64,000 bases of DNA from Castanea sativa. Lineage: Eukaryota; Streptophyta; Magnoliopsida; Fagales; Fagaceae. This document shows, piece by piece, positions 28,429-42,100 of this stretch. The translations under genes were made by a program, and so were the position numbers. Location: assembly GCF_040712315.1 (NCBI RefSeq), contig NC_134013.1, positions 9,583,001 to 9,647,000 on the forward strand. Direction: 5' to 3'. Positions within the stretch are counted from its first letter, which is position 1, and the number at the start of each line of letters is the position of its first letter. The notes under the pieces are model-generated. The model was not told the origin of the DNA and searched no databases. It was given only the letters and a program-made list of their open reading frames with translations.

Positions 28429-31400
28429 TCACCAGCAAAGAAATTTCTTTTTCTGCATGACAAACACGAACACAATCATCAGTTAGCACAAGACTACAAG
28501 CCATGGGCGGAGCTGTTATTGGACTAGGGGGGGCAATGGCCCCCCCTAATTTTTTTTATAAAAATATTATTATATTAATAGGTACTAAGTTTAACAATTT
28601 TGTTCAATAAAATTACACTTTGCCCCCCTTAATAATGCCATTAATTCTTTTGAGAGTAATCTTACAACCAAAAACATTTTTACAATGTTTATACAAACTA
28701 TTAAGGTAGCAAATTCTTATTAGTTTGTACACTTGCATAACTTTTTATATATCAATAACCACTTATCACATTAGCAATTTGTAAAAATTTTGTAGTTTTA
28801 GCATTTTTCACCTTTTAAAGGACATAAAAAATTAATAGATTAAATCTAAAAAAAAATATAAAAACTCAAAAAAATTAGCTCAACAACAAAAATTACCAAT
28901 ATAATAAAACTAAAAAAATTAAGTCCAATCAATATATTTTACCCAGAACAAACTACTTGGCCATTTAAAAAATTTTTAACAAAAATCCTTAGTAGTAAAA
29001 AAATAGACTCAAGGGTCGGAGCCACCGCACACAGCTAGCAACAAAGTCGCCCCCCCTAACTCCAAGTCCTGGCTCCGTCCCTGCTACAAGCAGTGTGAAG
29101 AAAGATTTCTAGTGTAGATAGAAACAAAATCTTAAAACTTACCCCTAACTTGGCTTCTTCCTGTCTGTCTATGTATGCTAGAAGTTCTTCCTGCCTCATT
29201 AAAGCTTCGTGCAAAGCCTGCTCAGGAAGAAGCATATAAGATCACTAACTAATAGGCAGTAACTGAAATTGTACAAAATGAGAACAAAGATGAACCACGC
29301 ATATTAAACTTGTACTCATTGCTAATATAGGCCGATGCCAAATATTTGAAACATGAGACCAAGTAAAAAATTGGCTAGCAGATCCAAGGATGTTGTGTAA
29401 ATGTCAGCAGATAGCCAGTTCTAAAGCTTTAACTGTTTAACTCAAGTAGCAATCTGCTACATGTAATTACTTGTCAGCATAGACAATTGTTACAGAAATA
29501 AACACTTCAATCTAAACTAGTCTAATTCAGTTTCATATTCAGATATCTATTGCCCTAGAGATTGGAAATACAGACTCAGAGCAGTGGCAAGTATTGTGAG
29601 CTATGGAGCACAGTGTAAGACTTTCAAAGTAAAGAACGTGAACAAACAAATCATACTATTTATTCACATACAAGCCAGTATTTAGACTCACAAGTAACAG
29701 AAGTTATAGCTCCACATCAAGTCATCATATTATGATTTTAATACGCCGCTAGTTCTTTAAAAAAAAATATACATGTATACCACAAATCACCATATCACAA
29801 TACTACCGTCACTAGGTTGGCTTGAAATTATCAAACAAGGTAGTCACCTTTTTTGTTGCAATTAGCTCTGCTTCCAATGCATCCACACGACAAACAGCGG
29901 CATTCAACAACTCTGCTTTCTCATAAGGCATCTCAAATGGCTTTGCCTGTAGCATGTCTACTTTCTCCTCAAGCTCACCCAACTTTTTCAAAGCAGATGA
30001 GAGGAGGTCTACCTCTGTAAACCCTGGAGCAGGTGAAGGGGGGCGGTAATCCTCCTTGGGATTTGATTGAACAGTCAGATCAGGAATGTTGCAGGAATTA
30101 TCAGGCACAGTGTCAGGAAGTTTCCTAGTCACCTGAAATGCCTTTGAATGTACTAGAGTAAAGAGGGTAACAAAGAAGGCCACCAGTGCAGCCCAGAAGC
30201 GAGTGAAAATTCCTTCTGGGCTCTTTTCCATACTTGGCAGAGAGAGTGTCCCTGCAATTGTATTCAATAGGTGATGACAGGAATTCCTTGTTTCTCTCCA
30301 AGATTATTCAGTAGCATGAAATATATAACGTAGATTAGAAAATATAATGATAGCATGTGAACAGTGCCAAAAGCCAATAATTTTCTTCTTTTATTGGGAG
30401 GAAGGGGTGGGGAGGGGAGAAGAAACTAAAATTATGATGATCAAATATGTTTTTATTTTTTTTGCATTCATGTATAACTATTTATGATACCACAAAATTA
30501 TAACAAACATAATCAAACATACAAATTCAAACCAAAGTTTGATACAAAATAAAATAGAAAAAAAAAGGGGAAAAAGTACTTTTGATAATTTAGCAAAGAG
30601 CTTGAATTGAAGCACTTGTATGATGTATCTCATCACATAAGTCTTAAAGTAGAGACGAGCAATACAACCAATGCTTAAATACTTTGTTCTTTTCCACCTA
30701 AATAATAAATTGGACATAGTAATTATATCAATGATGAATCAATATGGTAATAGGTATAATAGCTTCATGATGATAGGATGGTGTCTTTAGCAGAATGAAA
30801 GTGATTGATTTTGGACCCCATAAAAATAGTTGTACTCTTTAAAAAGAAATAGGGTAAATTATACCAATTTCCCTTGAGGTTTCATGAAATGACACTCCAC
30901 AAAAGTTTCGAGAAATGACACTCCCACCCTTATGGTTTTATAAATTCAACGGATAAGTCTATCACCTCTCACATTGACACTCCCAAATAGAATATTCAGT
31001 TAGAAAAGTAACAATGTGAGAAGGGATGGACTTGTCTATTGTATTTTGTTAAATCTCAAGGGGAGAATGTCATTTCTTGAAATGTTTGGGAGGAGGAAGA
31101 TGGGGGTGGGGGGGGGGGGGGGGGAGGGAAGAGGAGGGGGGAGAAGGAGTGTCATTTTGTGAAACCTCAAGGGAGGTTGGTGTAATTTTTTATAGGTAAT
31201 TTGTAAAATATTTTTAATTCGGATAGGATCCTACACAAGTACACTCTTTGAAAGCCTCTTACCACACTAAACTGTATATACTTATTTTCCAAACCTTTCC
31301 GCGAGCCATTCCACCCACCCCCCCCCCCCCCAATGCTGCATATGAAGACCAGGCTATACAAAAAAAGGTTCAAGAAGGAGCAATTAGATTCTGACCTCTG

Positions 31401-34400
31401 GAAGCATATGGCTCTCCACGCAAGACTCGTTGCTCACATCCCACATCCACAGCCTTGTCAATCATGGGAACGTATTCATCATACTCCAAGAAGCCACCAG
31501 CAATACTCCCCTTACCAGCGACCCTAGCCTAAATAAACATCAAAGCATATCAACTCTGAAGTTTGATGACCTCGTAATAACGTTTAAAGGAATTTCCCGC
31601 ATAAAGATGCCAATGAAATAAGCGTTGATTTTGTAATTTTACTTTAGCAATTCATTTATTTTCCCCTTTTGTTTGAGTGTTAGGACTGAAACACCCAAAG
31701 CTATACTCATGTATCATGCTATCATAGATCTCTGGTTTTTATTTTTATTTATTTTTAAATCAGTATAGACTCAGAAATTTTGAGTTAGCCAGTATCTACT
31801 ATTAATTCAATGCAATTAACAAAGCATGCATGAGACTCAGATTTTTGAGTTGGCCAGTATCGACTATTAATTCAATGCAATTAACAAAGCATACATGAGT
31901 ACTAATAGCTTTTAGAATGTCAATGCTTATAAAAGTGTGTGTCAAGTATTAGTCTTAGTCATCACAACACATCATAACCCGGTTAGATTAGGAAATAAAT
32001 AATAATCAGTCATACAATGAGTAACTTTGCCAATACAGATTTCTCCAATTTATTTGAAAGTATTCCTTACTGTTACCCACAGATATATTAGTGTGTGTAA
32101 ATAAATAAGTTCTTTTAATTTAAAATATATACACAAGTCCCTCTAATTTAAAATTTATATATATATATATATATATATCTATATGAATGAAAGCACCATT
32201 TGTTATCCAATGTACAATCAAATAAAAAAACTCAACAATAAATGATTAACATGCTACCTAAGAATCCAACTGGCAAAACAATAGGATGATATGTATGCTT
32301 TTTAAAACGGTATTATTTACAAAGGCAAAGACATATAAAAAAGTCTTTTCTGTGATCTATCTATGACCATGTTAATATCTGCAAAGAAGCATATTAATCT
32401 GTGTGTCCAAAAGGATGCAAGAACGGTCTACATAGGAAATTCCTTGTTGTATTGATGGTAAGGCTCTTCTCACCTAAGGTGAATGATAACCAAGTTTACA
32501 ATCTGAGGCAAACTTGCTAGAAGCCTTTTTTATTGGGAACATCTAACATATTTAAGAAAACTTGCAAGTAAAGCTGGATTTGCTAATCAGGATGTGTCTC
32601 AGACTAATCATTCTTAAATAAAACATGATTATCAATTACAAAAACTTACTTCTTCACGGACAGGAGTCAACCTTGGTTGTAAATTACTCCTATTTGCTTT
32701 GGGAGAAGTAATTTCTTCCACTTCAGATCCTGAATCTGCAGTAGACGTGTCACTATATCTTATCTGAATCAACAACATGATAAAAACAACATTAGAGATT
32801 TGAATTCTGATTGTAATCATAAAGCTCAGCTTCCACAGTGCAGACCATACCATTGGATAATGTGGCTTGTCACTAGCAATTACCCCTCCCTCATTGGTTG
32901 AAACTGTTATTTGTCTAGAACAGTTGGCTTCACCATTAAGAACCATCTACACACATACAATCATTTTGTTTGAGCCATATGTGAAGTACAGTTGCCAAGG
33001 AGATAAATAAGAAAAGTAGTGAAACAAAAGCTAAATAACAGAACACATAAACAATATCAAGGTAAGCACTAGACCTTTAATATGTCTGGATCTTGCCATG
33101 GCCCTTTATCTGACCTCATGCAACCTCCCTGATCAGCACAGGTACAGCTACCACCCAGAAAATCTGGCAATTCACTGTACAAGACCCATTATATATAAAC
33201 TTTTAGTCATGGTGACAAAAATGTGTAATATAAATTATAAAATAAAAAAGAACCAGCATATCCACAACCTCAAAGCCAAATCCAATTACCTTGAATCAAT
33301 TATTTCAAGTAATTTGCTCTGGTACTTGTTCCCAAGAACCTGAGAGAAAATTCTAATCTTGGTTAATCCTGTAGGTAATTTCTGACCACTTTAAAAAGTA
33401 AATGTTTCATTGGATATAAAAAGGCAAAAATTTAACACATCCTTGAACATACATGAATCTTTGTAGTTGTTCTGGGATCAAGAAAAGTTTTCACCGTATT
33501 CCATAGAAGCTTAAAACCAGGGCCAGCATTAATTATAAACATCCGGTAAAGTGTCTGCAGAGATGTGGTTTACATGTTAGAACAAAAGGCATGAATGTAT
33601 ATTACTACAGATCTCCTTAATATCAGAAGCTAATTTAAGGGTAGTAAAAACCAATACGACATACTTCAGGATAGTTGTCATTATCAATCTTCTGCAGCCG
33701 CATGATGAGTTCTCGAGCAGTCTTGGTTAGGTTTTTAAAACCCTGAAATGTAATAAGTCATACAAATAAGACAGGAATGTCACCATGCAAAACCAAATAT
33801 GGTGCCAAGAAAACTATAGATACTAAAATAAAATAACAAACATACAACGCCTTGAACATCTAATATTGTTGTACTTGAATCAATGTGTCTCTTTGCAGCT
33901 ATCGAGCAAGCTGGAAACTTGATTATAAAACTTCGTTCAAAACCCTGCACATGGTATTTCAAATACCGTTCCAAAGTAGTCACTTGCATAAGCTTGTTAG
34001 GATCAATTTTTCCCAATCTCTCAATGTATAAGGGTCTTCCCTCCTTATCTACACCGTGATAACCCTGAGGGTAGTGTTGTAAAACTTCATTTAACTCAGT
34101 AAACTCAAAATCCTGAAGGAAAAAAAGCAAAAAAAAAAAAACATCATGTCAAAGCAGAAATATTTCAGCATTTACTGCAAAACCCAAAGAGAGGGTCACA
34201 ACCCACAAACATTGCCTCAAAATGTAGGAACAGCATTTACCTCCAAAATTGTGTCCGTACCAAAGCCTTTCCTCCATTGAATCATGTTAGCCCACATTTG
34301 CTTTGCTTTCTCATTGTCAAACTTCCTTGCTTTCAAGAATCTGAAACCATATAGCCCAACAATGAAAACTGTACAGATGTATGGTATAAGCTGAACCTGC

Positions 34401-35950
34401 TATATCTTGTCTTTCATGAGGACAAATATATATATATAAATTAGTTAAAAGAACAAACACCAATATGAACAAGACTATCATCAATTAAAAAAAAAAAAAA
34501 AGAACTTGATATGATATACAGAGTATATAGAAATTCAAAGAAAAAGACAGGCCATGATCAAACACCAATGCCTAGTAGTTCAGGTTACATATTGAGTTAC
34601 ATGTGACTGCATGCAGAGAAAATTATTGAAAGTCTTTAAATATATAATATAGTAATTTGAAGATAAAAGGACAAGACATGATTAAACACCAATTTATACT
34701 TTGACTAGAAGGCAGAGAACTGATGAAGGCCACAGCAAGATAATGTCATTCCCAACAAATACAGCCTAATTGAGAAAGCTAGAGGAAAGCACTAACCACA
34801 ACTGCACAATTCTTCAGAAGAACTAGTCAAGTTGCAATTAGAGTTCCTCATAATCATTTATATAGCCTAGTTTGACCTAGTACACGCTTGATGTGGAACG
34901 TAGTACACACCCACACAACCCACATTCTATTCAATCTAGACAATCTGGGGCATCACAAAAGGCCAACATTATGTTGTGCAACAAATCAAGTGGCAGGATT
35001 CTATAAATGGCCTATCAACAAACTTAAACAAGGGGATATTCTAATGGTGAACCCAGCAAGTCCCATAATGCAGTCCTTACTAAAACTCGAAGCAGAAACA
35101 AGTACAGAAACAGAATTTATATAAAAAGAGAGAGAGATCACCTCAACAACATGTGGTAATCATCGTGTCTCGGAGGAAGCAATTCCTCCGAGATAAGTGC
35201 CTGTCGAAATGCATCTACAGCCTGCAGCTCCCCAGCGTCCCGAACATCCTCAATCGACACAGAATTAATCAGGCTGGCACTCTTCTTCCGGCTCCTCTTC
35301 TTCTTAAGAGAGTGTCTGAATTTGCTGGATGCATTGATTGCTTTCTTCTTTAGACTCGCAATTCTAGTCCTCTTGTCATCCTCCGAGTTTTCAAAATCGG
35401 ATTTCCGTTCTTTTCTTTCGTCATGGCCCCCAGAAAGCCCCTCAAAGCCTAAACAAACATTTAAAAAATAAAAAATTCTTTAATCAATCCCTAAAATAGG
35501 CTGACTAATATGAAATTCATTGCAAAATCCTAATTGTTGTAGGTTTTGAATTCATTTTTTGATAAGTAAACTAAAGATTCTTGTTATCAATAAGACAGTT
35601 GAAAATTGATATGTCACCAAGATATGGTCAAGAAAAAAGGCTAGACAGAGTTCTAATTGAAATCAAATTTAAAACGATTCGAGCATCTATATTGACTATT
35701 CTGAGCCACAAAAAATAAAAAACTAGTTAATTAAAGAATATTCAACAACAAAAAAAATTTGTGAATTGAAAATCCAAGAATCAACAAAAACTAGTTAATT
35801 ACAAATAATCAAAGAGAATTCAAGAAGCAAATGAACAAATCCGAATAAAAATAGACAAAAAATCAAAACAAGAATTTTTGAGGAAAAGAGATATAAACAT
35901 GAATATGAATACTCACAAGGCCTTGCGAAGCGATCTAGTGGACCCGACAT
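28429..35950 (-). CDS. Sec14-nodulin domain phosphatidylinositol transfer protein (SFH family)
   Basis: Coding exons: 35950-35917, 35448-35142, 34340-34241, 34112-33846, 33742-33665, 33554-33453, 33339-33290, 33174-33075, 32946-32851, 32763-32650, 31528-31396, 30251-29848, 29217-29143, 28452-28429. All junctions are GT-AG and in phase, giving 627 residues. Starts [11 protein letters not shown], typical of the family. Then a Lys/Arg-rich segment, the CRAL-TRIO N-terminal part ([14 protein letters not shown]), the Sec14 lipid-binding domain ([52 protein letters not shown]), a Ser-rich linker, a hydrophobic segment ([18 protein letters not shown]), a coiled-coil ([33 protein letters not shown]), and a basic/aromatic end KKKFLCW. 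Plant relatives couple phosphoinositide metabolism to polarised membrane growth. Which paralogue it is cannot be decided here. Confidence 0.94.
28494..29091. mobile_element. hAT-like MITE in the last intron of the Sec14-like gene
   Basis: Perfect 8-bp duplication CTACAAGC at 28494-28501 and 29084-29091. The ends CATGGGCGGAGC and, in reverse complement, CAGGGACGGAGCC are short inverted repeats with adjacent G-runs. 582 bp, no ORF. An 8-bp duplication and CA(G)GG-type ends fit hAT. It lies 42 bp from the acceptor side of the final coding exon and makes up most of that intron. Confidence 0.85.
30852..31192. mobile_element. MITE in intron 11 of the Sec14-like gene
   Basis: About 45-bp inverted ends (CCCTTGAGGTTTCA(T/C)(G/A)AAATG in both, on opposite strands) bracket about 250 bp with no ORF. 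The interior contains a long G-run. Target duplication not clear. Confidence 0.7.
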
Positions 35951-36365
35951 GTTGAATTCACAACGTTTATCGGATCAAAAAAAAAATTAAAAAAAGAAAA
36001 AAAGAAATCGAAGTCAAAATCCAGAGAGCATGTTTGTTTTGATGAAAATTGAATCGGTTGCTGGTCGGAGCAAAAGAATACGACGACGTGTTTAGTAAGG
36101 TTTCTTGTGTGTTGGGGGAAAATTCTTGTGCGTGTAGTTGAATTCGAAGTTCGAACTAATGACAAGGAAACATAGACAAGAGAGAGAGAGATTCTAATAT
36201 TAACGAAATGGAATTTGTAAGTAAATACTAGGACGAAGAAAACGAGACGTTGACACACGGTTAAGGTTGAACTACTACGAAGAGAGTAGAAGAAGTAAAA
36301 GTAATACGCTATATACGCGCCGGTTTTAACTGAAGCGGGATTTTATAGTTTGGTTTGGGAGAGGT

Positions 36366-36375
36366 GCCACGTGGC
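36366..36375. promoter_or_regulatory. Palindromic G-box
   Basis: GCCACGTGGC about 420 bp upstream of the Sec14-like start codon (35950, minus strand) is a perfect CACGTG G-box, bound by bZIP/bHLH factors. About 35 bp further out, TTGGCGGGAATT resembles an E2F site. Role inferred. Confidence 0.5.
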
Positions 36376-36662
36376 AAAATTGCGCGTAGCGTGATTGCTT
36401 AAGTAAGCTTGGCGGGAATTTGTCGTCGGTGGTTAGTAAAAAAAGAAAAGATCGTTGCTCTCTTTTTTACTTTTTCTTTTTCTTTTCTTTTTTTTTTAAA
36501 TTAAAAAAAAAAAGAGATGCTCTTTTGACTTGTGTATTAATTATTATGTTATTGCACGGTGGCATTATTAGGTTTATCCTTTTTGGCAATGTTGCAAGAA
36601 AGAATGATACCATTTTTTAAAATATGTTTTTATTTTTTATAAATAATTCATGGGATTTTTTT

Positions 36663-36960
36663 TTTATAAATTTTTTATGAATCAAGACTTTATTAAACAA
36701 CAATTACACAATAAAAAATGCTTTCTTCATGATAACATCATTGAAACAAGAAGGATAACTACCTAACACAAAAGAACCAAAAATTTTACAATTAAGAGAC
36801 TATTTAGCTAAGGTGTGCGCAACAAAATTAGCAAGCCTAGGAATTCAAGAAACTTAAAAATTATAATAAGAAGCTAACAAATTTTGAATATCAAAACAAA
36901 AGGATCTCTACACAATAAAAATTATTGCACAATAAAGATCACCACATGTTCTATCTTATT
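36663..36960 (-). mobile_element. 3' fragment of a LINE
   Basis: Minus-strand translation includes RLANFVAHTLAK, the end of a LINE RNase H domain, followed by a short tail and an A-rich end at about 36651-36670. 5'-truncated remnant. Confidence 0.55.
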
Positions 36961-37079
36961 AAAAATTAGAAAAAAATGATCATAATTAGTATTAAATTTA
37001 GTCAAAAATTTTAATATGTGACTAATTACATTTACTTTAAAATAATAATTTGACTAATTATTTATATTTTTATGATAAA

Positions 37080-37229
37080 AATTATGTTTAATTTTAAATG
37101 TATCTATACATGTATACATAGATTTAAAATTAAACATAATTACATGCATATGTACATATGCATGTGTTACATTTAAAATTTTAAAAAAAATGTAACACAT
37201 GCATATGTACATATGCATGTGTTACATTT
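37080..37229. repeat. Cluster of long perfect palindromes
   Basis: Three adjacent palindromes. 37080-37141 has 19-bp perfect arms around an AT-rich loop. 37142-37165 is a perfect 24-bp palindrome (half-site ACATGCATATGT). 37188-37229 is a perfect 42-bp palindrome containing the same half-site. All would form cruciforms or hairpins. Confidence 0.85.
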
Positions 37230-37911
37230 ATTTTTAATAATATGAATAATTATTTATATTTTTATAATAAAAATTATGTTTTTAATTTTAAATACATTCA
37301 TATGTTTTTGTATGGGTTACATGCTAGTTTGATATAAAATTCAAGAAAACATTTGACGTTTTGATAATGATGACATTAAAGAATGAGTAATTTTTTGAAT
37401 AAAAAAATAAAATTTCGAGGATAAAAATAAAAAAAGTAGAGCCGCTTCCATTCTCAGATTAAATGCATTTTGCTCGTCAGCCAAAATGTACTCATTAATT
37501 TTTCTTAAATGAATTAAAACGGCCAATTGAATATTCAGAATGTGGCATGCCTAATTTATGGATTATAATTATATCACCAGTTGACCATTTAATGACAAGT
37601 AAAGTGTCAGATATGAGATATCTATTGCACACCATACATTGCCTAATCTCTTTCACTCTTTTTTATTTTGGGGGGGGGGGGGGGGGGGGCCGTAATATGG
37701 AAAGCTTCATTACTGCATTTGTTTGTGGACTACATAATAAGTGGGTAATCTTGTCCTTTCCCCTGCACCAACCTCCAAATCCAGTCATGATTTCATCATT
37801 AATAATTTTTTAAAAAAACCACTAGTTTCATAAGATTAGTGCTAGTCTAATTAGATTTTTTAGATAGAATTAATTCTATTCTAAAATAGTTTGTTGATTG
37901 GAATGTGCAAC
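37230..37911. other. Spacer with poly-G run
   Basis: No gene. A run of 20 G lies at 37670-37689. Confidence 0.6.
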
Positions 37912-38211
37912 ATTGTCTCTTTCGATAAAAAAAACTTTGTATAAAAATAGTTTTCAGTGTTTTTTAATATTTGATAGTATTAGAAAAAATGAGTCAAAAG
38001 AAAATTATATTTGATCAATATAAAATGTAGGGTCAATGGGCTCAAGAATATGTGTTTGGTTGGCCCAGGAATGTTCGTTGGGCTAAAGGCCCAACCGAGG
38101 ACATTAAATGGTCCAAGGATGTGGAAATATCAACCCACGAGGCAATACTAATAGGTAAAGAAGTGATATCTGATCAAGTTTATCCAAGAAGGGGATCCAA
38201 GGAGGAGTATA

Positions 38212-39135
38212 TGTTGGAGTATTTTAATATTAAATAATTAAAATGAATAAATGTGATAAAATAAATGTAAAGATGTGGGAGTGAATGTGAAAGATGAGGA
38301 GTTAGTGAAAATGTTTAATCTCACATTGAAAAGGAGAGAGACTATTTTGTTCTTTTTAATTGTGGTGATTAATGGGCTAATATGAATTGTCTCAAATATT
38401 GGGCCAGATACGTGCGCAAGGGGTAGGTGGAGGGTGGAGGTGTCAAATTTGGAAATGAATCAGCACATTGGATCCTCCTACTTGACAACCCATTCAGAGT
38501 AATTACCATATCCATTGGTGAGTAAATGGCCCGAATTAATATTCCATTTTTATTATGAAAAATAATGAGCCATTAACCCACTTAATGGACTATCCGTTTG
38601 GGCCTTTTCATTATTCAGAAAACTCCTTATCTCACCATTAATTGTGTAACTCTAGCCCATCAGAATAATATCCAGCAATTAATCTTGTAACACCCATTAT
38701 ATCAGAATAATGGACCTAATTAATCAGATTAATTTGGGTAGTAATTTCATGAGGCCCATTGAGCCTATAAATAGACTTATTCAGATACAATCCAGATGAC
38801 TGCAATATACACAAAAAAAAAAAATAGAGAGATTCTTGGCAAGAAAGGGTGTTCTTTCTGGTGGAGTTTTGGGCTTGAACACTTTGTGCAAAGGTTGTTC
38901 TAGCCATACGACACTTGTTGGGCTGTTGTATCCTGGGGGAGACAAGTCAGAAACAGTTTGCACCGGTTACAAAGTTTAGCCAACCAAGGGCTTGAATCTC
39001 CTTAAAGAGAGCGAGTGCCGCGCCTCAGTCCAAATAGTGTTGTGTAATTTCTTTCTTTAAATTAATAAAAAAAATTCAGAAGCATTATTCAGTTTCTCTT
39101 TGTGTATTTCCATTATCATTGTGTTTGCACCAACA
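38212..39135 (+). repeat. 5' LTR of the Copia element
   Basis: TATA box CCTATAAATAGAC near 38764; the transcript start should lie about 30 bp downstream. Contains TTGAATCTCCTTAAAG at 38992-39007, complementary to the sequence just after the LTR. Confidence 0.93.
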
Positions 39136-39153
39136 ATTTTAAGGAGATTCAAT
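39136..39153 (+). other. Unusual primer-binding region of the Copia element
   Basis: The bases after the LTR are ATTTTAAGGAGATTCAAT. They do not start with TGG and so do not match a tRNA CCA end. Fifteen of them are perfectly complementary to 38992-39006 inside the LTR. Confidence 0.6.
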
Positions 39154-39156
39154 CAC

Positions 39157-42100
39157 ATGGAGCCTACACAAGAGAAATCAAATGAGCCTGTTGGAGATCT
39201 CAACAAGCCCTTTCGCTTTAAGGGAGCCCACTTCAAGAGGTGGAAAGGAAAGGTCCTCTTCTACTTGAGCCTTCTCAAAGTTGCCTACATCCTCACTAAG
39301 AAGAATCCGTCAAAGGTTCTTACCGATGAGATGAGTGACGAAGAATATATTCTCCATCAAGAAAAAATAGATAAGTATACAAAAGATGAATATAACTGTC
39401 GCTCTTATCTATTAAATTGTCTTGCCGATCATTTCTATGATTATTATGATACAACTTACAAGTCTGCTAAAAAAATTTGGAAAGCTTTACAAAGCAAGTA
39501 TGATACCGAGGAGGCAGGTGCAAAGAAGTATGCTGCTAGTAGATTTTTCCGTTACCAAATGGTGGATGGAAAATCGGTGGTGGATCAAGCATAAGACTTC
39601 CAAATGATTGTAGCAGAATTGAGATCCGAAGGCATAAAGATTGGAGACAATTTGGTGGTAGCTGGCATAATTGACAAACTACCACAATCTTGGAGGGAGT
39701 TCCAAAAGACTTTGCGGCACAAACAAAAGGAGACATCCTTGGAGACTTTGATCACACGCATCCGTGTGGAGGAGGAGGCTAGAGGACGAGATGCACTCAT
39801 GACACAAGAGAGCAATGGTAATTCCACCACAAAGGTAAACCTTATTTCATCTAATAATAATATGCCCAAAAATTATTTTCCTAGAAATGGTCAATTGAAG
39901 CAAAAAAAGAAAGCCTTTAAAAACAATAATAGATCACCTCAAGGAAGGGGAAACCCGAATAAAAATTACAATAAGAACCAAGGACCCCTTCACAAGATCA
40001 ATTTAATAAATCCTGTTTTGTCTGTGGCAAGAGTAGGCATATTGCTCGATTTTGCAAATTTCGGAAATGTGAATCTGTCCCGCAGGCTAACGTAACCGAA
40101 GAGCCTTTAGTGGCTATGATTACAGACATCAATATGGTGCAATATGTTGAAGGGTGGTGGGCAGATTCTGGTGCTAATAGGCACGTCTGCTATGACAAAA
40201 ATTGGTTCAAATTGTACACTCCTTTTGAAGAAGAAAAAACTGTTATGCTTGGTGACTCTAGTAAAACCAAGGTTCTTGGGAGTGGTGAGGTTGAATTGAA
40301 ATTTACTTCTAGACGTGTACTAACATTGAAAGATGTACTTTACACTCCATCCATGAGGAAGAATTTGATGTCAAGTTTTTTGCTTAACAAGGCTGGCTTC
40401 AAGCAAACTATGGAATCTGATAATTATGTAATCACTAAAAAGGGATTATTTGTGGACAATGGTTATGCTTGTGATGGAATGTTTAAATTGAATGTTGAGA
40501 ATAATAAAGCATCTACCAATTCAGTTTATATGCTTTCTTCTATTAATTTTTGGCATGCTCATTTATGTCATATAAATAGTAGATATGTGGGAATCATGAG
40601 TAGTTTAGGATTAATTCCAAGACTGTCAAAAGATTTTGAAAAATGTGAAACTTGTAGTCAAGCTAAGATTACAAAAAGGCCTCATAAAAGTGTTGTAAGA
40701 AATACCGAATTGCTTGAGTTAATTCACTCCGACTTATGTGAATTTGAGGAAGTTTTAACTCGTGGAGGAAATAGATATATTATCACTTTTATTGATGATT
40801 TCTCAAAATATACAACTATTTATTTGTTGAAAAATAAAAGTGATGCTTTTGAAAAATTTCAAGATTTTCTAAAAGAAGTTGAAAATCAATTCGGTAGAAA
40901 AATAAAAAGAATAAGAAGTGATAGAGGCCGTGAGTATGAATCAAGTGCATTCAACTCATTTGTTCAGTCTTTGGGAATTATCCATGAAACTACTGCACCA
41001 TATTCACCTGCTTCTAATGGTGTAGCTGAAAGAAAAAATAGAACTTTAATTGAGTTAACAAATGTCATGTTAATTGAATCTGGTGCATCTTTACATTTTT
41101 GGGGTGAAGCTATTTTAACTGCATGTCATGTTTTAAATAAGGTGCCACATAAAAAGTCACACACCACACCTTTTGAGATGTGGAAAGGACATAAGCCAAA
41201 TTTGGGATATTTGAGAGTATGGGGTTGTCTTGCTTATGTAAGGCTTACTGACCCTAAAATGCCTAAATTAGGTATAAAAGCTACTACCTGTGCTTTTCTT
41301 GGTTATGCATTTAATAATACAACCTATAGATTTTTTGATCTGGAAAACAAAATTTTTTTTGAATCTGGTGATGCAATTTTTCATGAAGAAAAATTTCCTT
41401 TTAAATTGAAAAATAGTGGGGGTAAAGAAAATATTTTGTCACAACCTAGTTCTTCTACTTCACATTTACAAAATCAAGAAAATTTTGAAATGGAACCTAA
41501 AAGGAGTACAAGAGCTAGAGTTGAAAAGGATTTTGGTCATGATTATTATGTTTTTAACGTTGGGAAAAATCCCCAAAATTTAAAAGAGGCCTTAACATCA
41601 CCAGATGCTATATTTTGGAAAGAGGCTGTAAATGATGAGATAGAATCTCTAATTTCTAATAAAACTTGGAAATTAGTAGATCTTCCACTGGGTTGTAAGA
41701 CCATAGGTTGTAAATGGGTTCTTAGAAAAAAGTTGAAACCGGATGGATCAATAGATAAGTTTAAAGCTAGACTTGTTGCAAAAGGCTTTAAACAAAAAGC
41801 TGATCTTGATTTCTTTGATACTTTTTCTCCGGTAACGAGAATTACATCTATTAGATTGTTAATTGCTATTGCTGCAATTTTTGATTTGAAAATTCATCAA
41901 ATGGATGTAAAAACTGCTTTTCTAAATGGGGACTTAGAGGAAGAGATTTATATGGATCAACTCGAAGGCTTTGTAGAGCCTGAACAAGAAAGCAAGGTAT
42001 GTAAGCTAACTAAATCCTTATATGGCTTAAAACAAGCATATGGCTTAAAACAAGCACCTAAACAGTGACATGAAAAGTTTGATTCCTGCATGATTGAGAA

